Source: Mesoterricola sediminis (GTDB taxonomy: Bacteria; Acidobacteriota; Holophagae; Holophagales; Holophagaceae). Taken from it: a stretch of DNA of 64,000 bases. Shown here piece by piece: positions 33,723-40,800 of the stretch. The stretch covers positions 4,013,001 through 4,077,000 of the forward strand of contig NZ_AP027081.1 in assembly GCF_030295425.1 (NCBI RefSeq). Reading direction: 5' to 3'. Position numbers and translations under genes: made by a program. The notes under the pieces were generated by a model. That model was given only the letters and a program-made list of their open reading frames with translations. It did no database searches and was not told where the DNA came from. Each line of letters begins with the position of its first letter. The first letter of the stretch is position 1.

Positions 33723-33726
33723 GCTT

Positions 33727-33737
33727 TCCGGTAGACT
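33727..33737 (+). promoter_or_regulatory. TCCGGTAGACT box 6 bases before a start codon
   Basis: TAGACT (33732-33737) ends 6 bases before the ATG at 33744, where transcription would be expected to begin at or next to the start codon. The same TCCGGTARAMT sequence precedes genes at 51924 and 54779. No good -35 box is seen. Confidence 0.45.
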
Positions 33738-33743
33738 GGAACC

Positions 33744-34265
33744 ATGGCCGACGCGAAGCCCCTTCCCAAGCTGCCCGCCCCGCTCCGGGGCCCCAAGGCC
33801 TTCAAGGCCTCCTGGAAGCCCGTCCTCCTCAACTGGCTCGTGCCGGGCCTGGGCTACTGGATCATCGGTGAACGCGGCCGCGCCAAGGCCCTCTTCGGGG
33901 TCTCCGCGGTCTTCCTCCTGATGGGGTTCCTCCAGCTCCAGTTCGGCGCCGTGGACGGCATCCGGGGCGGCGTGTACGTGCCGACCTTCGCCCCCTTCCA
34001 GTGGATGCCCACCCTGGGCGCCCTGGCCACCGCCGGCACGGGCCCCATCTACGCCGTCTACGGCTGGCTCTTCGGGGGCGTGGGCACCGAGCCGGTGCGC
34101 AACCTGGTGCAGGAGTACGGGGCCTCGTACGTCATGGTCACCGGCATCCTGAACTGGATGGCCTGTTTCGACATCTTTGACCGCACCACCGGCCGTTGGG
34201 TGTGGCGCCTGCCCCGGGACGAGCAGGAAACCCTGGCCACCCAGGAAGAACCCAAAGCGAAGTGA
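33744..34265 (+). CDS. Multi-pass membrane protein, possibly DUF6677
   Basis: Predicted 173-residue inner-membrane protein with about four hydrophobic segments: 'LLNWLVPGLGYWIIG', 'ALFGVSAVFLLMGFLQL', 'GTGPIYAVYGWLFGG' and 'MVTGILNWMACFDIFD'. The opening 'NWLVPGLGYWIIGERGRAKALF' resembles TM2-like/DUF6677 proteins found in Acidobacteriota; I am only moderately sure of the family. It has no ribosome site and a -10-like box 6 bases before the ATG, so its mRNA may be leaderless. The MFS gene starts 4 bases after its stop. Confidence 0.7.
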   Translation: MADAKPLPKLPAPLRGPKAFKASWKPVLLNWLVPGLGYWIIGERGRAKALFGVSAVFLLMGFLQLQFGAVDGIRGGVYVPTFAPFQWMPTLGALATAGTGPIYAVYGWLFGGVGTEPVRNLVQEYGASYVMVTGILNWMACFDIFDRTTGRWVWRLPRDEQETLATQEEPKAK

Positions 34266-34269
34266 TGTG

Positions 34270-35448
34270 ATGGCAAGAGATTCGGCAGCCGGGGCGCGGA
34301 CCCGGCGAAGCCTGGCGGTCGCGTTCGCGGGCTTTTCAGCCTTCCTGGGCCTGTATGCGACCCAGCCCCTCCTTCCCATGCTGGAACGGCTGTTCCACAC
34401 CGGCAAGGCGCAGGTGAGCCTCACCTTGACCGCCTCCACCCTGGGCGTCGCCATGGCCGCGCCCCTGGTGGGCTCCATCGCGGACCGCCTCGGCCGGAAA
34501 CGGGTGATCGTCGCCTCCGCCTCCCTCCTCGCCCTCGCCACCCTCCTGGACGCCACGGCCACCGGGCTGGGCTCCCTCGTCTTCTGGCGCTTCCTCCAGG
34601 GGCTCTTCACGCCCGGCGTCTTCGCGACCACGGTGGCCTACGTGCAGGACGAATGGGCCGAGGGCGCCGGCCGCGCCATGGCCATCTACGTCACCGGGAC
34701 GGTCATCGGCGGGTTCACGGGGCGCCTCCTGTCGGGCGTCATCGCCACCCTCGGCGGCTGGCACTGGACCTTCGTCGTCCTCGGCGCGCTGGGGGGCGTG
34801 GCCGCCCTGGCCCTCCAGGCCTGGCTGCCCCCGGAGCGGCGGTTCACCGGGGCCGGGACGGGGGAGCGCCTCTGGACCGCCATGGCCGCCCACCTGCGCA
34901 ACCCCCGCCTCCTCGCCACCTTCGCGGTGGGCTTCGGCGTGCTCTTCAGCCTCATGGCCACGTTCACCTACGTGACCTTCCACCTGGCGGGCCCCCCCTT
35001 CCACCTCCGCCCCCTGGCCCTCAGCGCCCTCTTCCTGTCCTACCTCATCGGCGCCGTCGTCACCCCGCCCTGCGGGCGCATCATCGACCGCAGCGGCCAC
35101 CGCCTGGCCATCGCCCTGGCCCTGGGCAGCGCCATGGTGGGCATGCTCCTCACCCTCGTCCCCAGCCTGCCGGCCGTGGTGGCCGGCCTCACCCTCTGCT
35201 GCTCCGGCGTCTTCGTCGCCCAGGCCGCGAGCACCAGCTTCATCGGCCGCGCCACGGACCAGGGCCGGGCCCTGGCGGTGGGCATGTACGTCACCTGCTA
35301 CTACGTGGGCGGGAGCGTGGGCGCGGAGCTGCCCAGCTTCCTCTGGCGCCTGGGCGGGTGGACGGCCTGCGTGGCCCTCGTGATGGCGGTCCAGGCCGCC
35401 ACCATCACCCTCGCCTGGAACACCTGGCGAACGCCCGCGAAGGCCTGA
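34270..35448 (+). CDS. MFS transporter (YnfM-like)
   Basis: Predicted 392-residue 12-helix major facilitator. The motif-A-like loop 'GSIADRLGRKRVIV' lies between helices 2 and 3, and a related loop 'GRIIDRSGHRLAIAL' lies in the second half. The N-terminal 'GFSAFLGLYATQPLLPML' is typical of the YnfM/arabinose-efflux-like group of drug or metabolite exporters. The substrate is unknown. ATG 34270 lies 4 bases after the preceding stop; the longer open frame upstream lacks support. A second MFS gene follows after 3 bases. Confidence 0.88.
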   Translation: MARDSAAGARTRRSLAVAFAGFSAFLGLYATQPLLPMLERLFHTGKAQVSLTLTASTLGVAMAAPLVGSIADRLGRKRVIVASASLLALATLLDATATGLGSLVFWRFLQGLFTPGVFATTVAYVQDEWAEGAGRAMAIYVTGTVIGGFTGRLLSGVIATLGGWHWTFVVLGALGGVAALALQAWLPPERRFTGAGTGERLWTAMAAHLRNPRLLATFAVGFGVLFSLMATFTYVTFHLAGPPFHLRPLALSALFLSYLIGAVVTPPCGRIIDRSGHRLAIALALGSAMVGMLLTLVPSLPAVVAGLTLCCSGVFVAQAASTSFIGRATDQGRALAVGMYVTCYYVGGSVGAELPSFLWRLGGWTACVALVMAVQAATITLAWNTWRTPAKA

Positions 35449-35451
35449 CCC

Positions 35452-36633
35452 ATGTCCGCCCCCCTCATCACCCCCCGCTTCCTGCTGGTCTGCGCGATCA
35501 CCTTCATCACCTTCTTCGCCGCCTTCCAGCTCTTCCCGACCGTGCCCCTGCGCCTCCTGGACATGGGGGCCAGCATCGCCGAGTCGGGCCGGTTCATGAC
35601 GGCCTTCACCGCCGGTTCCGCCACCGGCGCCCTGTTCACCGGGCCCCTGGGCGACCGCATCGGCCAGCGGCGGATGGTGGTGGCCTGCGCCGCCGGGTTC
35701 GGCCTCTTCCTGGGCCTCTACGGCGTCCTGCAGGTGCGGTGGGCCTTCTACGCCCTCGCCTTTCCCCACGGGGTCGTGTGGTCCGGCCTGCTCACGGGCA
35801 CCATGGCCACCCTGGGCCACGTCCTGCCTCCCGACCGGAGGGCGGACGGCATGTCCCTGTACGGCCTCGCGAGCCCCGGCGGCGTGATCTTCGGCCCCGT
35901 CGTGGGCCTGGCCCTCCACCAGCGCTGGGGCTTCCCGCCCGTGGCCTTGGTGCTCGCCGGCCTCTTCGTGGCCCTGGCCTTCCTCGCCCTGGGCCTGCCC
36001 AAGGACGAAGGGCACGGCGGCGCGCGCCGCCCCCTGGAGCTGCCCGGCGGCGAGATGGCCGTGCCTTGCCTCGTCCTCTTCGCCACGGCCCTGGGCTACG
36101 GGGCCCTGGGCACGTATACCGCCCAGGAAGCCATCCGCCAGGGGTTCCCTCCCCTCTTCGGGCGTGTGCCCACCGAGGCCGCCTTCCTCTCCTGCATGGC
36201 CCTCGGCATGGTCCTCATGCGGATCTTCATGTCCCGCCGCGGCTTCGGCAAGCGACCCACCCGGATGCTCCCCGGCATGGTGCTGGCGGCGGCGGTGGGG
36301 CTCGCGCTCCTGGCGGCCCTGCCCGGCGGCGCCGCCCGCCACGCCCTCTCGGCCCTGCTCTACGGGGGCGGCTACAGCATGGTCCACACCCTCGTGAACG
36401 CCCACGTCCTCGACATCACGCCCCCCGAGCGCCGGGGCGCGGCCTTCGGGGCCACCCTCTTCTCCTTCGACTCCGGCATCGGCATCGGCTCCCTGCTCAT
36501 CGGGGCCATCATCGGCCAGGGCTGCCGGTGGCTGGGCCCCTCCGGGTACCGGCTGGGCTGGGCCGCCGCCGCGTGCTTCGCGTTCGCCGTCTGGCCCCTA
36601 TCACACCGCCTGGTCCGGCAGACGGAGGCCTAG
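35452..36633 (+). CDS. MFS transporter
   Basis: Predicted 393-residue major facilitator, different in sequence from its upstream neighbour. It has motif A as 'GPLGDRIGQRRMVV', a second-half loop 'RRGFGKRPTRML' and a late 'GAAFGATLFSFDSGIGIGS' helix pair typical of drug-efflux-type members. The two MFS genes are 3 bases apart and probably co-expressed. Whether they form a functional pair or arose independently is unclear. The substrate is unknown. Confidence 0.88.
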   Translation: MSAPLITPRFLLVCAITFITFFAAFQLFPTVPLRLLDMGASIAESGRFMTAFTAGSATGALFTGPLGDRIGQRRMVVACAAGFGLFLGLYGVLQVRWAFYALAFPHGVVWSGLLTGTMATLGHVLPPDRRADGMSLYGLASPGGVIFGPVVGLALHQRWGFPPVALVLAGLFVALAFLALGLPKDEGHGGARRPLELPGGEMAVPCLVLFATALGYGALGTYTAQEAIRQGFPPLFGRVPTEAAFLSCMALGMVLMRIFMSRRGFGKRPTRMLPGMVLAAAVGLALLAALPGGAARHALSALLYGGGYSMVHTLVNAHVLDITPPERRGAAFGATLFSFDSGIGIGSLLIGAIIGQGCRWLGPSGYRLGWAAAACFAFAVWPLSHRLVRQTEA

Positions 36634-36695
36634 GGCCGCGCCCGCCAAGTCTCTGGAAGCATCCGGACGCGGTGGGAGCGGCCCTCGCCGGGGGT

Positions 36696-36721
36696 CTGGG
36701 GGCCCGGCATGGGGCCCCCAG
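36696..36721. terminator. Hairpin between convergent genes
   Basis: CTGGGGGCCC / GGGCCCCCAG, a perfect 10-bp stem with a 6-base loop, lies between the MFS gene and the convergent hydrolase gene. It has no T run, so termination strength is uncertain in either direction. Confidence 0.5.
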
Positions 36722-36736
36722 GGGGCGACCGTCGAC

Positions 36737-37273
36737 CTAACGGGCTTCCTGGAAGGCGTCCCAGCTGGCGTGGACCCAGTCCACGATGCGGGGCATCCAG
36801 GCGTCGAAGTCGTGGGTGCCGGCGGGATCGAGGGTCAGGGGCAGGGATTCGGGGAGCATGCCCAGGTGATCGCCGGGCGGGACCCGGTCATCCTCGCCGC
36901 CGTGGAGGATCCGCCACCCCGGCTTGGCGGCCGCGCGCTGGATGGCGTCGGCGCTGAGCTGGGCCCAGGGGCTGCACACGGAGAGGCGAAGGGGGGAGGG
37001 GGAAAAGGCGGACAGGAGGCCCCCGAAGCTGAAGCCCACCGTGAGGTGGGGCACCCGGGTGCCCAGGAAGGCGTTCATTTCGTCCCAGGCCTGCACGAAG
37101 ACGCGGTCCATGGGCTTGCCCTCGGGGGGCAGATGGACGGCCTGGAGGGTCGGCCGGAGGTAGACGGCCTTGTCCCAGCCGCTGGCGACGAGGTGCTCTT
37201 CAAGGAGCTTCACGGTTCCGAGACCGCTTCCTCCCAGACCGTGGAGTAGGAGGATGGAGGAGGGTGCTGGCAT
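36737..37273 (-). CDS. Small alpha/beta-hydrolase
   Basis: Predicted 178-residue hydrolase with a minimal alpha/beta fold. It has an oxyanion-hole strand 'ILLLHGLGGSG', nucleophile elbow 'VGFSFGGLL' (GxSxG), acidic residues in 'HGGEDDRVPPGDH' and a late His in 'AGTHDFDAW'. The size fits short esterase/YqiA-like enzymes. Substrate is unknown. ATG 37273 was chosen because the 24 residues that an upstream start would add are Arg/Gly/Trp-rich and not typical. A 118-base gap to the SDR gene contains no clear signals apart from a CTGGAATTTCCAG palindrome at about 37350-37362. Confidence 0.78.
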   Translation of the reverse strand: MPAPSSILLLHGLGGSGLGTVKLLEEHLVASGWDKAVYLRPTLQAVHLPPEGKPMDRVFVQAWDEMNAFLGTRVPHLTVGFSFGGLLSAFSPSPLRLSVCSPWAQLSADAIQRAAAKPGWRILHGGEDDRVPPGDHLGMLPESLPLTLDPAGTHDFDAWMPRIVDWVHASWDAFQEAR

Positions 37274-37391
37274 ACGCGTCCTATGATGCCACGGACCCCG
37301 GCCCCAAGGCCAGTTTCCGCGCCCCGGACGCCGTGCCACAGGCAAGCGGCCTGGAATTTCCAGACATCCAGGATCAACCTTGTTGAAGTTT

Positions 37392-38165
37392 TCAGGCCCG
37401 GCGGTGGACCTTGGTGCCGTTGTGGCTCGCCTGGTCCCGGCACTTCACGATGATCTCGTCGATGTTCACGTGATCCGGAAGGGCGATGGCCCAGCGGACG
37501 CATTCGGCCACGTCCTCCGCCCGCAGGGGCTCCACGCCCCGGTAGACGGCGTCCGCCTTGCCCTCGTCCTGGAGGCGCACCATGGAGAATTCGGTCACCG
37601 CCATGCCCGGATCGATCTCGGTGACCCGGATGGGCTCGCCGCACAGCTCCAGACGGAGGGTGCGGGTCAGGGCCTTGAGGGCGTGCTTGCTGGCGCAGTA
37701 GGCGCCGCCGCCTTCGTAGACCCAGTGCCCCGCGGTGGAGCCGATGGTGAGGAAGTGGCCCCAGCCGCTTTTGCGGACGTGGGGCAGCGTGGCCTTGAGG
37801 GTCCGGATCACCCCCTCCACGTTGGTGTGGAGCATGGCCTGCCAGTCCTCCTCGAGCACCGAGGCGATCGGATCGACGCCGCGGGCGAGGCCGGCGTTGG
37901 CCAGCACCACGTTCAGGCTCCCGAGGGCCTCGACGCTGGCCGCGACGAAGCGGTCCACGCTGGCGGTGTCGCGGGTGTCGACGGCGCCCGCGAAGACGCG
38001 GACCCCGTGCTTCGCGGACAGTTCCTCGGCGAGCGCGCGGACGCGCTCCACCCGGCGGGCCCCCAGGGCCAGGGCATAGCCGTCCGCGGCGAGGAGGCGC
38101 GCGGCGGCCTCCCCGAACCCGCTGGACGCGCCGGTGATCATGACGACAGGATGCTCAGGCCGCAT
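37392..38165 (-). CDS. Short-chain dehydrogenase (YdfG-like)
   Basis: Predicted 257-residue NADP-type SDR. The cofactor loop 'TGASSGFGEAAA' and 'GARRVERV' (Arg residues favouring NADP) are followed by 'LANAGLARGVDP', catalytic Ser in 'IGSTAGHW', Tyr156 and Lys160 in 'AYCASK'. The C-terminal 'LPDHVNIDEI' and final 'KVHRRA' closely follow E. coli YdfG, which reduces 3-hydroxy acids and malonic semialdehyde. ATG 38165 has GGGAG ahead. It lies 40 bases after the aminotransferase on the same strand, so the two are probably one operon. Confidence 0.9.
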   Translation of the reverse strand: MRPEHPVVMITGASSGFGEAAARLLAADGYALALGARRVERVRALAEELSAKHGVRVFAGAVDTRDTASVDRFVAASVEALGSLNVVLANAGLARGVDPIASVLEEDWQAMLHTNVEGVIRTLKATLPHVRKSGWGHFLTIGSTAGHWVYEGGGAYCASKHALKALTRTLRLELCGEPIRVTEIDPGMAVTEFSMVRLQDEGKADAVYRGVEPLRAEDVAECVRWAIALPDHVNIDEIIVKCRDQASHNGTKVHRRA

Positions 38166-38205
38166 GGCTTCTCCCAAATCTCGGTTTCGGGTGGATGAAG
38201 GGGGG

Positions 38206-39420
38206 CTAGCTGGGGTTGGCCGCCATGTAGGCGTCCACCGCGCGGCCCAGGATGTCCATGGCCGCCTTCAGCTTGGGCGTCTCGAGCACGTAGGCCAGAC
38301 GGACCTGGTTGAGGCCCTGGCCCTTCTCCTCGTACTTGCCCCGGGCGTAGAAGCCCGGCCCCGGCGCGACCATGACGGTCGAATTGTCATGGTGGTAGTC
38401 GGTGAGCAGCCACTTGGCGAAGGACTCGCAGTCCTCGACGGGAAGCTCGGCCATGATGTAGAAGGCGCCCTTGGGCTCCAGGCAGGTCACGCCGGGGATC
38501 CGCATCAGGCCCTCGTAGGTGGCGTCGCGGCGGCGGCGGTACTCGTCCCGGAGCGGCGCGAAGAAGTCCATGCCCAGCTGGGCCATGGCGAGGCAGGCCT
38601 CCTGCTCCACGCTGGCGGGGCAGAGGCGGCTCATCGCGAGGCGCACCGCCGCGGCCCGGGCGTCCCGGTTGCGGGTGACGAGGCACCCGATGCGGGCGCC
38701 GCAGGCGCTGTAGCGCTTGGAGACGCTGTCGACCAGGATGGCGTTGTCCTCCAGGCCCTTGAGGTGCATGACGCTGGTGTGGACCCCCTCGTAGCAGAAC
38801 TCCCGGTAGACCTCGTCGCTGATGAGGAAGAGGCCGAGGTCCTTGGCGATGGCGCCGAGGCGGCGCATCTCGTCCTCGGTGAACACGGTGCCGGTGGGGT
38901 TGTTGGGCGTGCAGACCAGGATGGCCTTGGTGCGGGGGCCGATGGCGGCCCGGATGGCCTCGTCCGGGGGCAGGTGGAAGCCCGTGGAGGCCAGGGTGCG
39001 CACCGGGCGCAGGCTGATGTCGCACATCAGGGCGAAGGCGTTGTAGTTGGTGTAGAAGGGCTCGAAGACGAGCACCTCGTCGCCGGGCTCGGTGGCCACC
39101 TGGAAGGCGAAGAGGATCGCCTCGCTCCCGCCCTGGGTCACCACGATGTCGTTGGCGGAGACCTCGATGTCGCAGCCGGCGTAGTACTTCGCCAGGGCCT
39201 CCCGGTAGGGCTGCTCGCCCTCGGACTTGCCGTAGGCGATGACCTGCCGGTCATAGGCCTTGAGGGCGTCCAGGAAGGGCCGGGGCGTGGGAATGTCGGG
39301 CTGGCCGATGTTCAGCGGATAGACCGTACGTCCCAGGGCGCGGGCCTGGTCCGCGTAGGGGACCAGCTTCCGGATGGGGGAGTCGGGGAAGACCGTGGCG
39401 CGTTCGGAGACTCGGAGCAT
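38206..39420 (-). CDS. Class I/II PLP-dependent aminotransferase
   Basis: Predicted 404-residue fold-type-I aminotransferase of the aspartate aminotransferase family. Landmarks are 'LNIGQPDIPTP', 'YGKSEGEQPYREALA', 'TQGGSEAILFAF', 'CTPNNPTGTVF', 'LISDEVYREFCYEG', and the PLP Lys235 in 'SVSKRYSACGARIG'. The C-terminal Arg in 'NQVRLAYV' would bind the substrate carboxylate. Its amino donor and acceptor cannot be fixed from sequence. ATG 39420 follows AGGA. A TAGACT box on this strand (39464-39459) may be its -10. Confidence 0.92.
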   Translation of the reverse strand: MLRVSERATVFPDSPIRKLVPYADQARALGRTVYPLNIGQPDIPTPRPFLDALKAYDRQVIAYGKSEGEQPYREALAKYYAGCDIEVSANDIVVTQGGSEAILFAFQVATEPGDEVLVFEPFYTNYNAFALMCDISLRPVRTLASTGFHLPPDEAIRAAIGPRTKAILVCTPNNPTGTVFTEDEMRRLGAIAKDLGLFLISDEVYREFCYEGVHTSVMHLKGLEDNAILVDSVSKRYSACGARIGCLVTRNRDARAAAVRLAMSRLCPASVEQEACLAMAQLGMDFFAPLRDEYRRRRDATYEGLMRIPGVTCLEPKGAFYIMAELPVEDCESFAKWLLTDYHHDNSTVMVAPGPGFYARGKYEEKGQGLNQVRLAYVLETPKLKAAMDILGRAVDAYMAANPS

Positions 39421-39740
39421 CGGGGCATCCTTTTCAAAGGCAGCATAGGGCTTCGTCAAGTCTAGGAGCGCGCCTTCCCGAGAGAAAGGCGGTGCGCGGC
39501 AAGGTGTGACGTCGGTCCCAGCGCCCCAGGGATGGGCCGCACCCCCCATCCGCATTCAGAATATTTTTTTAAAACTTGGGGAACTTTTCTGATTCCTATA
39601 TTATTCTCATGCCTCTACCCTATTTCTCATCTCTCCAACCCTGGGATCCTTCCCCCAAAGGCTCCCCAAGGTGCCAGTCCGTCCCGCCTGGGGGACGTCT
39701 GGCGGCCACCCCCCCAGGTTTCTTTTTCTAGGAAGTTGCA
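39421..39740. other. 320-base intergenic region before cold-shock genes
   Basis: This gap between the divergent aminotransferase and first cold-shock gene is AT-rich in its middle (39558-39640), unlike nearly all of the window. It contains a candidate promoter (39576-39604) and about 130 bases of untranslated leader before the csp start, a feature shared with long csp leaders elsewhere. I see no gene in it. Confidence 0.6.
39576..39604 (+). promoter_or_regulatory. Candidate promoter of first csp gene
   Basis: TTGGGG (39576-39581), 17-base spacer, TATTAT (39599-39604, 5 of 6 matches). This is one of the best sigma70-like signals in the window. Confidence 0.55.
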
Positions 39741-39944
39741 ATGGCTCAGGGCACCGTCAAGTGGTTCAACGCCGAGAAGGGCTACGGATTCATCACCCCC
39801 GATGAGGGTGGCGCCGACCTGTTCGTCCATCACACCGCGATCCAGGATCGCGGCTTCCGCACCCTCACCGAGAATCAGCGCGTGAGCTTCGACGTGGCCC
39901 AGGGCCAGAAGGGGCCCCAGGCCACCAACGTCGTCAAGCTGTAG
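39741..39944 (+). CDS. Cold-shock domain protein (copy 1)
   Basis: Predicted 67-residue CspA-type single-strand nucleic-acid binding protein. It has '[15 protein letters not shown]' (Trp8 and the RNP1 motif KGYGFI) and 'DLFVHHTAI' (RNP2). Such proteins melt RNA structure in the cold or in general growth. AGGAAG precedes the ATG. The gene is its own transcription unit, with a promoter upstream and a T-rich terminator after it. It differs from copy 2 at 5 of 67 residues. Confidence 0.96.
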   Translation: MAQGTVKWFNAEKGYGFITPDEGGADLFVHHTAIQDRGFRTLTENQRVSFDVAQGQKGPQATNVVKL

Positions 39945-39952
39945 GTCGATGA

Positions 39953-39990
39953 GCGGCCCCCCCGCCCAAGGGCCCGGAGGCCGCTTTTTT
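39953..39990 (+). terminator. Terminator after csp copy 1
   Basis: GCGGCC (39953-39958) pairs with GGCCGC (39979-39984), with further G-C pairs inside, followed by six T. Confidence 0.85.
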
Positions 39991-40168
39991 GTTCGCCGTA
40001 TTGTGTTGTTGGGCCTGGGGGGCCGTGCTAACCTCCAGGGGGCATCTGCCGAAGGCAGGTTGTCCATCGCGCACCGGGAGGTCCCTCTCCCCCTGGATCC
40101 TTGGCCTGGCAAGGACCCTGACATACCCACCAGGCACTGGGGCGACGCCCCGCAGGAAGAAGGCTTCA

Positions 40169-40372
40169 ATGTCCGAAGGCACCGTCAAGTGGTTCAACGC
40201 TGAAAAGGGCTACGGCTTCATCACCCCCGACGGAGGTGGCGCCGATCTTTTCGTTCATCATTCCGCCATCCAGGATCGCGGCTTCCGCACCCTCACCGAG
40301 AACCAGCGCGTGAGCTTCGAGGTCGCCCAGGGCCAGAAGGGGCCCCAGGCCACCAACGTCGTGAAGCTGTAG
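40169..40372 (+). CDS. Cold-shock domain protein (copy 2)
   Basis: Predicted 67-residue CspA-type protein, 62 of 67 residues identical to copy 1; both RNA-binding motifs are intact ('KGYGFI', 'DLFVHHSAI'). ATG 40169 follows AGGAAGAAGG. The frame is open for a further 180 bases upstream, but that part is not csp-like. A weak promoter candidate (TTGTTG, 17 bases, TAACCT) begins about 40 bases after the copy-1 terminator. It ends in its own terminator. Confidence 0.96.
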   Translation: MSEGTVKWFNAEKGYGFITPDGGGADLFVHHSAIQDRGFRTLTENQRVSFEVAQGQKGPQATNVVKL

Positions 40373-40392
40373 CATCCGCGGATCGTTTCGCG

Positions 40393-40424
40393 GGGGGCGC
40401 CTGTGATGGGCGCCCCCTTTTTTT
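40393..40424 (+). terminator. Terminator after csp copy 2
   Basis: 9-bp perfect stem GGGGGCGCC / GGCGCCCCC with a TGTGATG loop, followed by seven T. Confidence 0.9.
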
Positions 40425-40508
40425 GGCATGAAATTAACATGATTGAACCCATCAAGGGCCCTGTCTAGGCTGGGTTCTGGGCGGACCCCCCGCCCGGGGA
40501 TGGACACC

Positions 40509-40712
40509 ATGACGGCTGGCTTCGTGAAATCCTTCAGTGCCCAGAAGGGCTTCGGATTCATCACCCCCGACGAGGGCGGCCCCGACATCTTCGTCCACCA
40601 GTCCGCCGTCCTGAAGGGCGGGATCCGGACCCTGGACGTGAACGCCCGCGTCCAGTTCGAGATCGCCCAGGGCGCCCGGGGCCCCCAGGCGACGATGGTG
40701 GTCCGCCTCTAG
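40509..40712 (+). CDS. Divergent cold-shock domain protein (copy 3)
   Basis: Predicted 67-residue cold-shock fold protein, same length as its two upstream neighbours but clearly divergent. RNP1 ('KGFGFI') and RNP2 ('DIFVHQSAV') are kept, whereas the usual 'KWFN' is 'KSFS': the nucleic-acid-stacking Trp8 is Ser and Asn10 is Ser. Binding preference or strength should differ. ATG 40509 was chosen over 40500 because GGGGA lies upstream and because it gives the same 67-residue length. TTGAAC, 17 bases, TAGGCT upstream is a weak promoter candidate. Confidence 0.9.
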   Translation: MTAGFVKSFSAQKGFGFITPDEGGPDIFVHQSAVLKGGIRTLDVNARVQFEIAQGARGPQATMVVRL

Positions 40713-40800
40713 ACGGGCGCCTGGGCCATGGACGGGAAGGCCGTCATCGCGTAGGATACGGTGATCACACGGATGCCGTTTTTCCCCAAGCGCGAGGTCC

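Noticed and set aside
39989-40168. N-terminal extension of csp copy 2 (frame open for 60 codons upstream)
   Set aside because: The extension has no similarity to cold-shock proteins, and the internal ATG has a ribosome site and gives the standard 67 residues.
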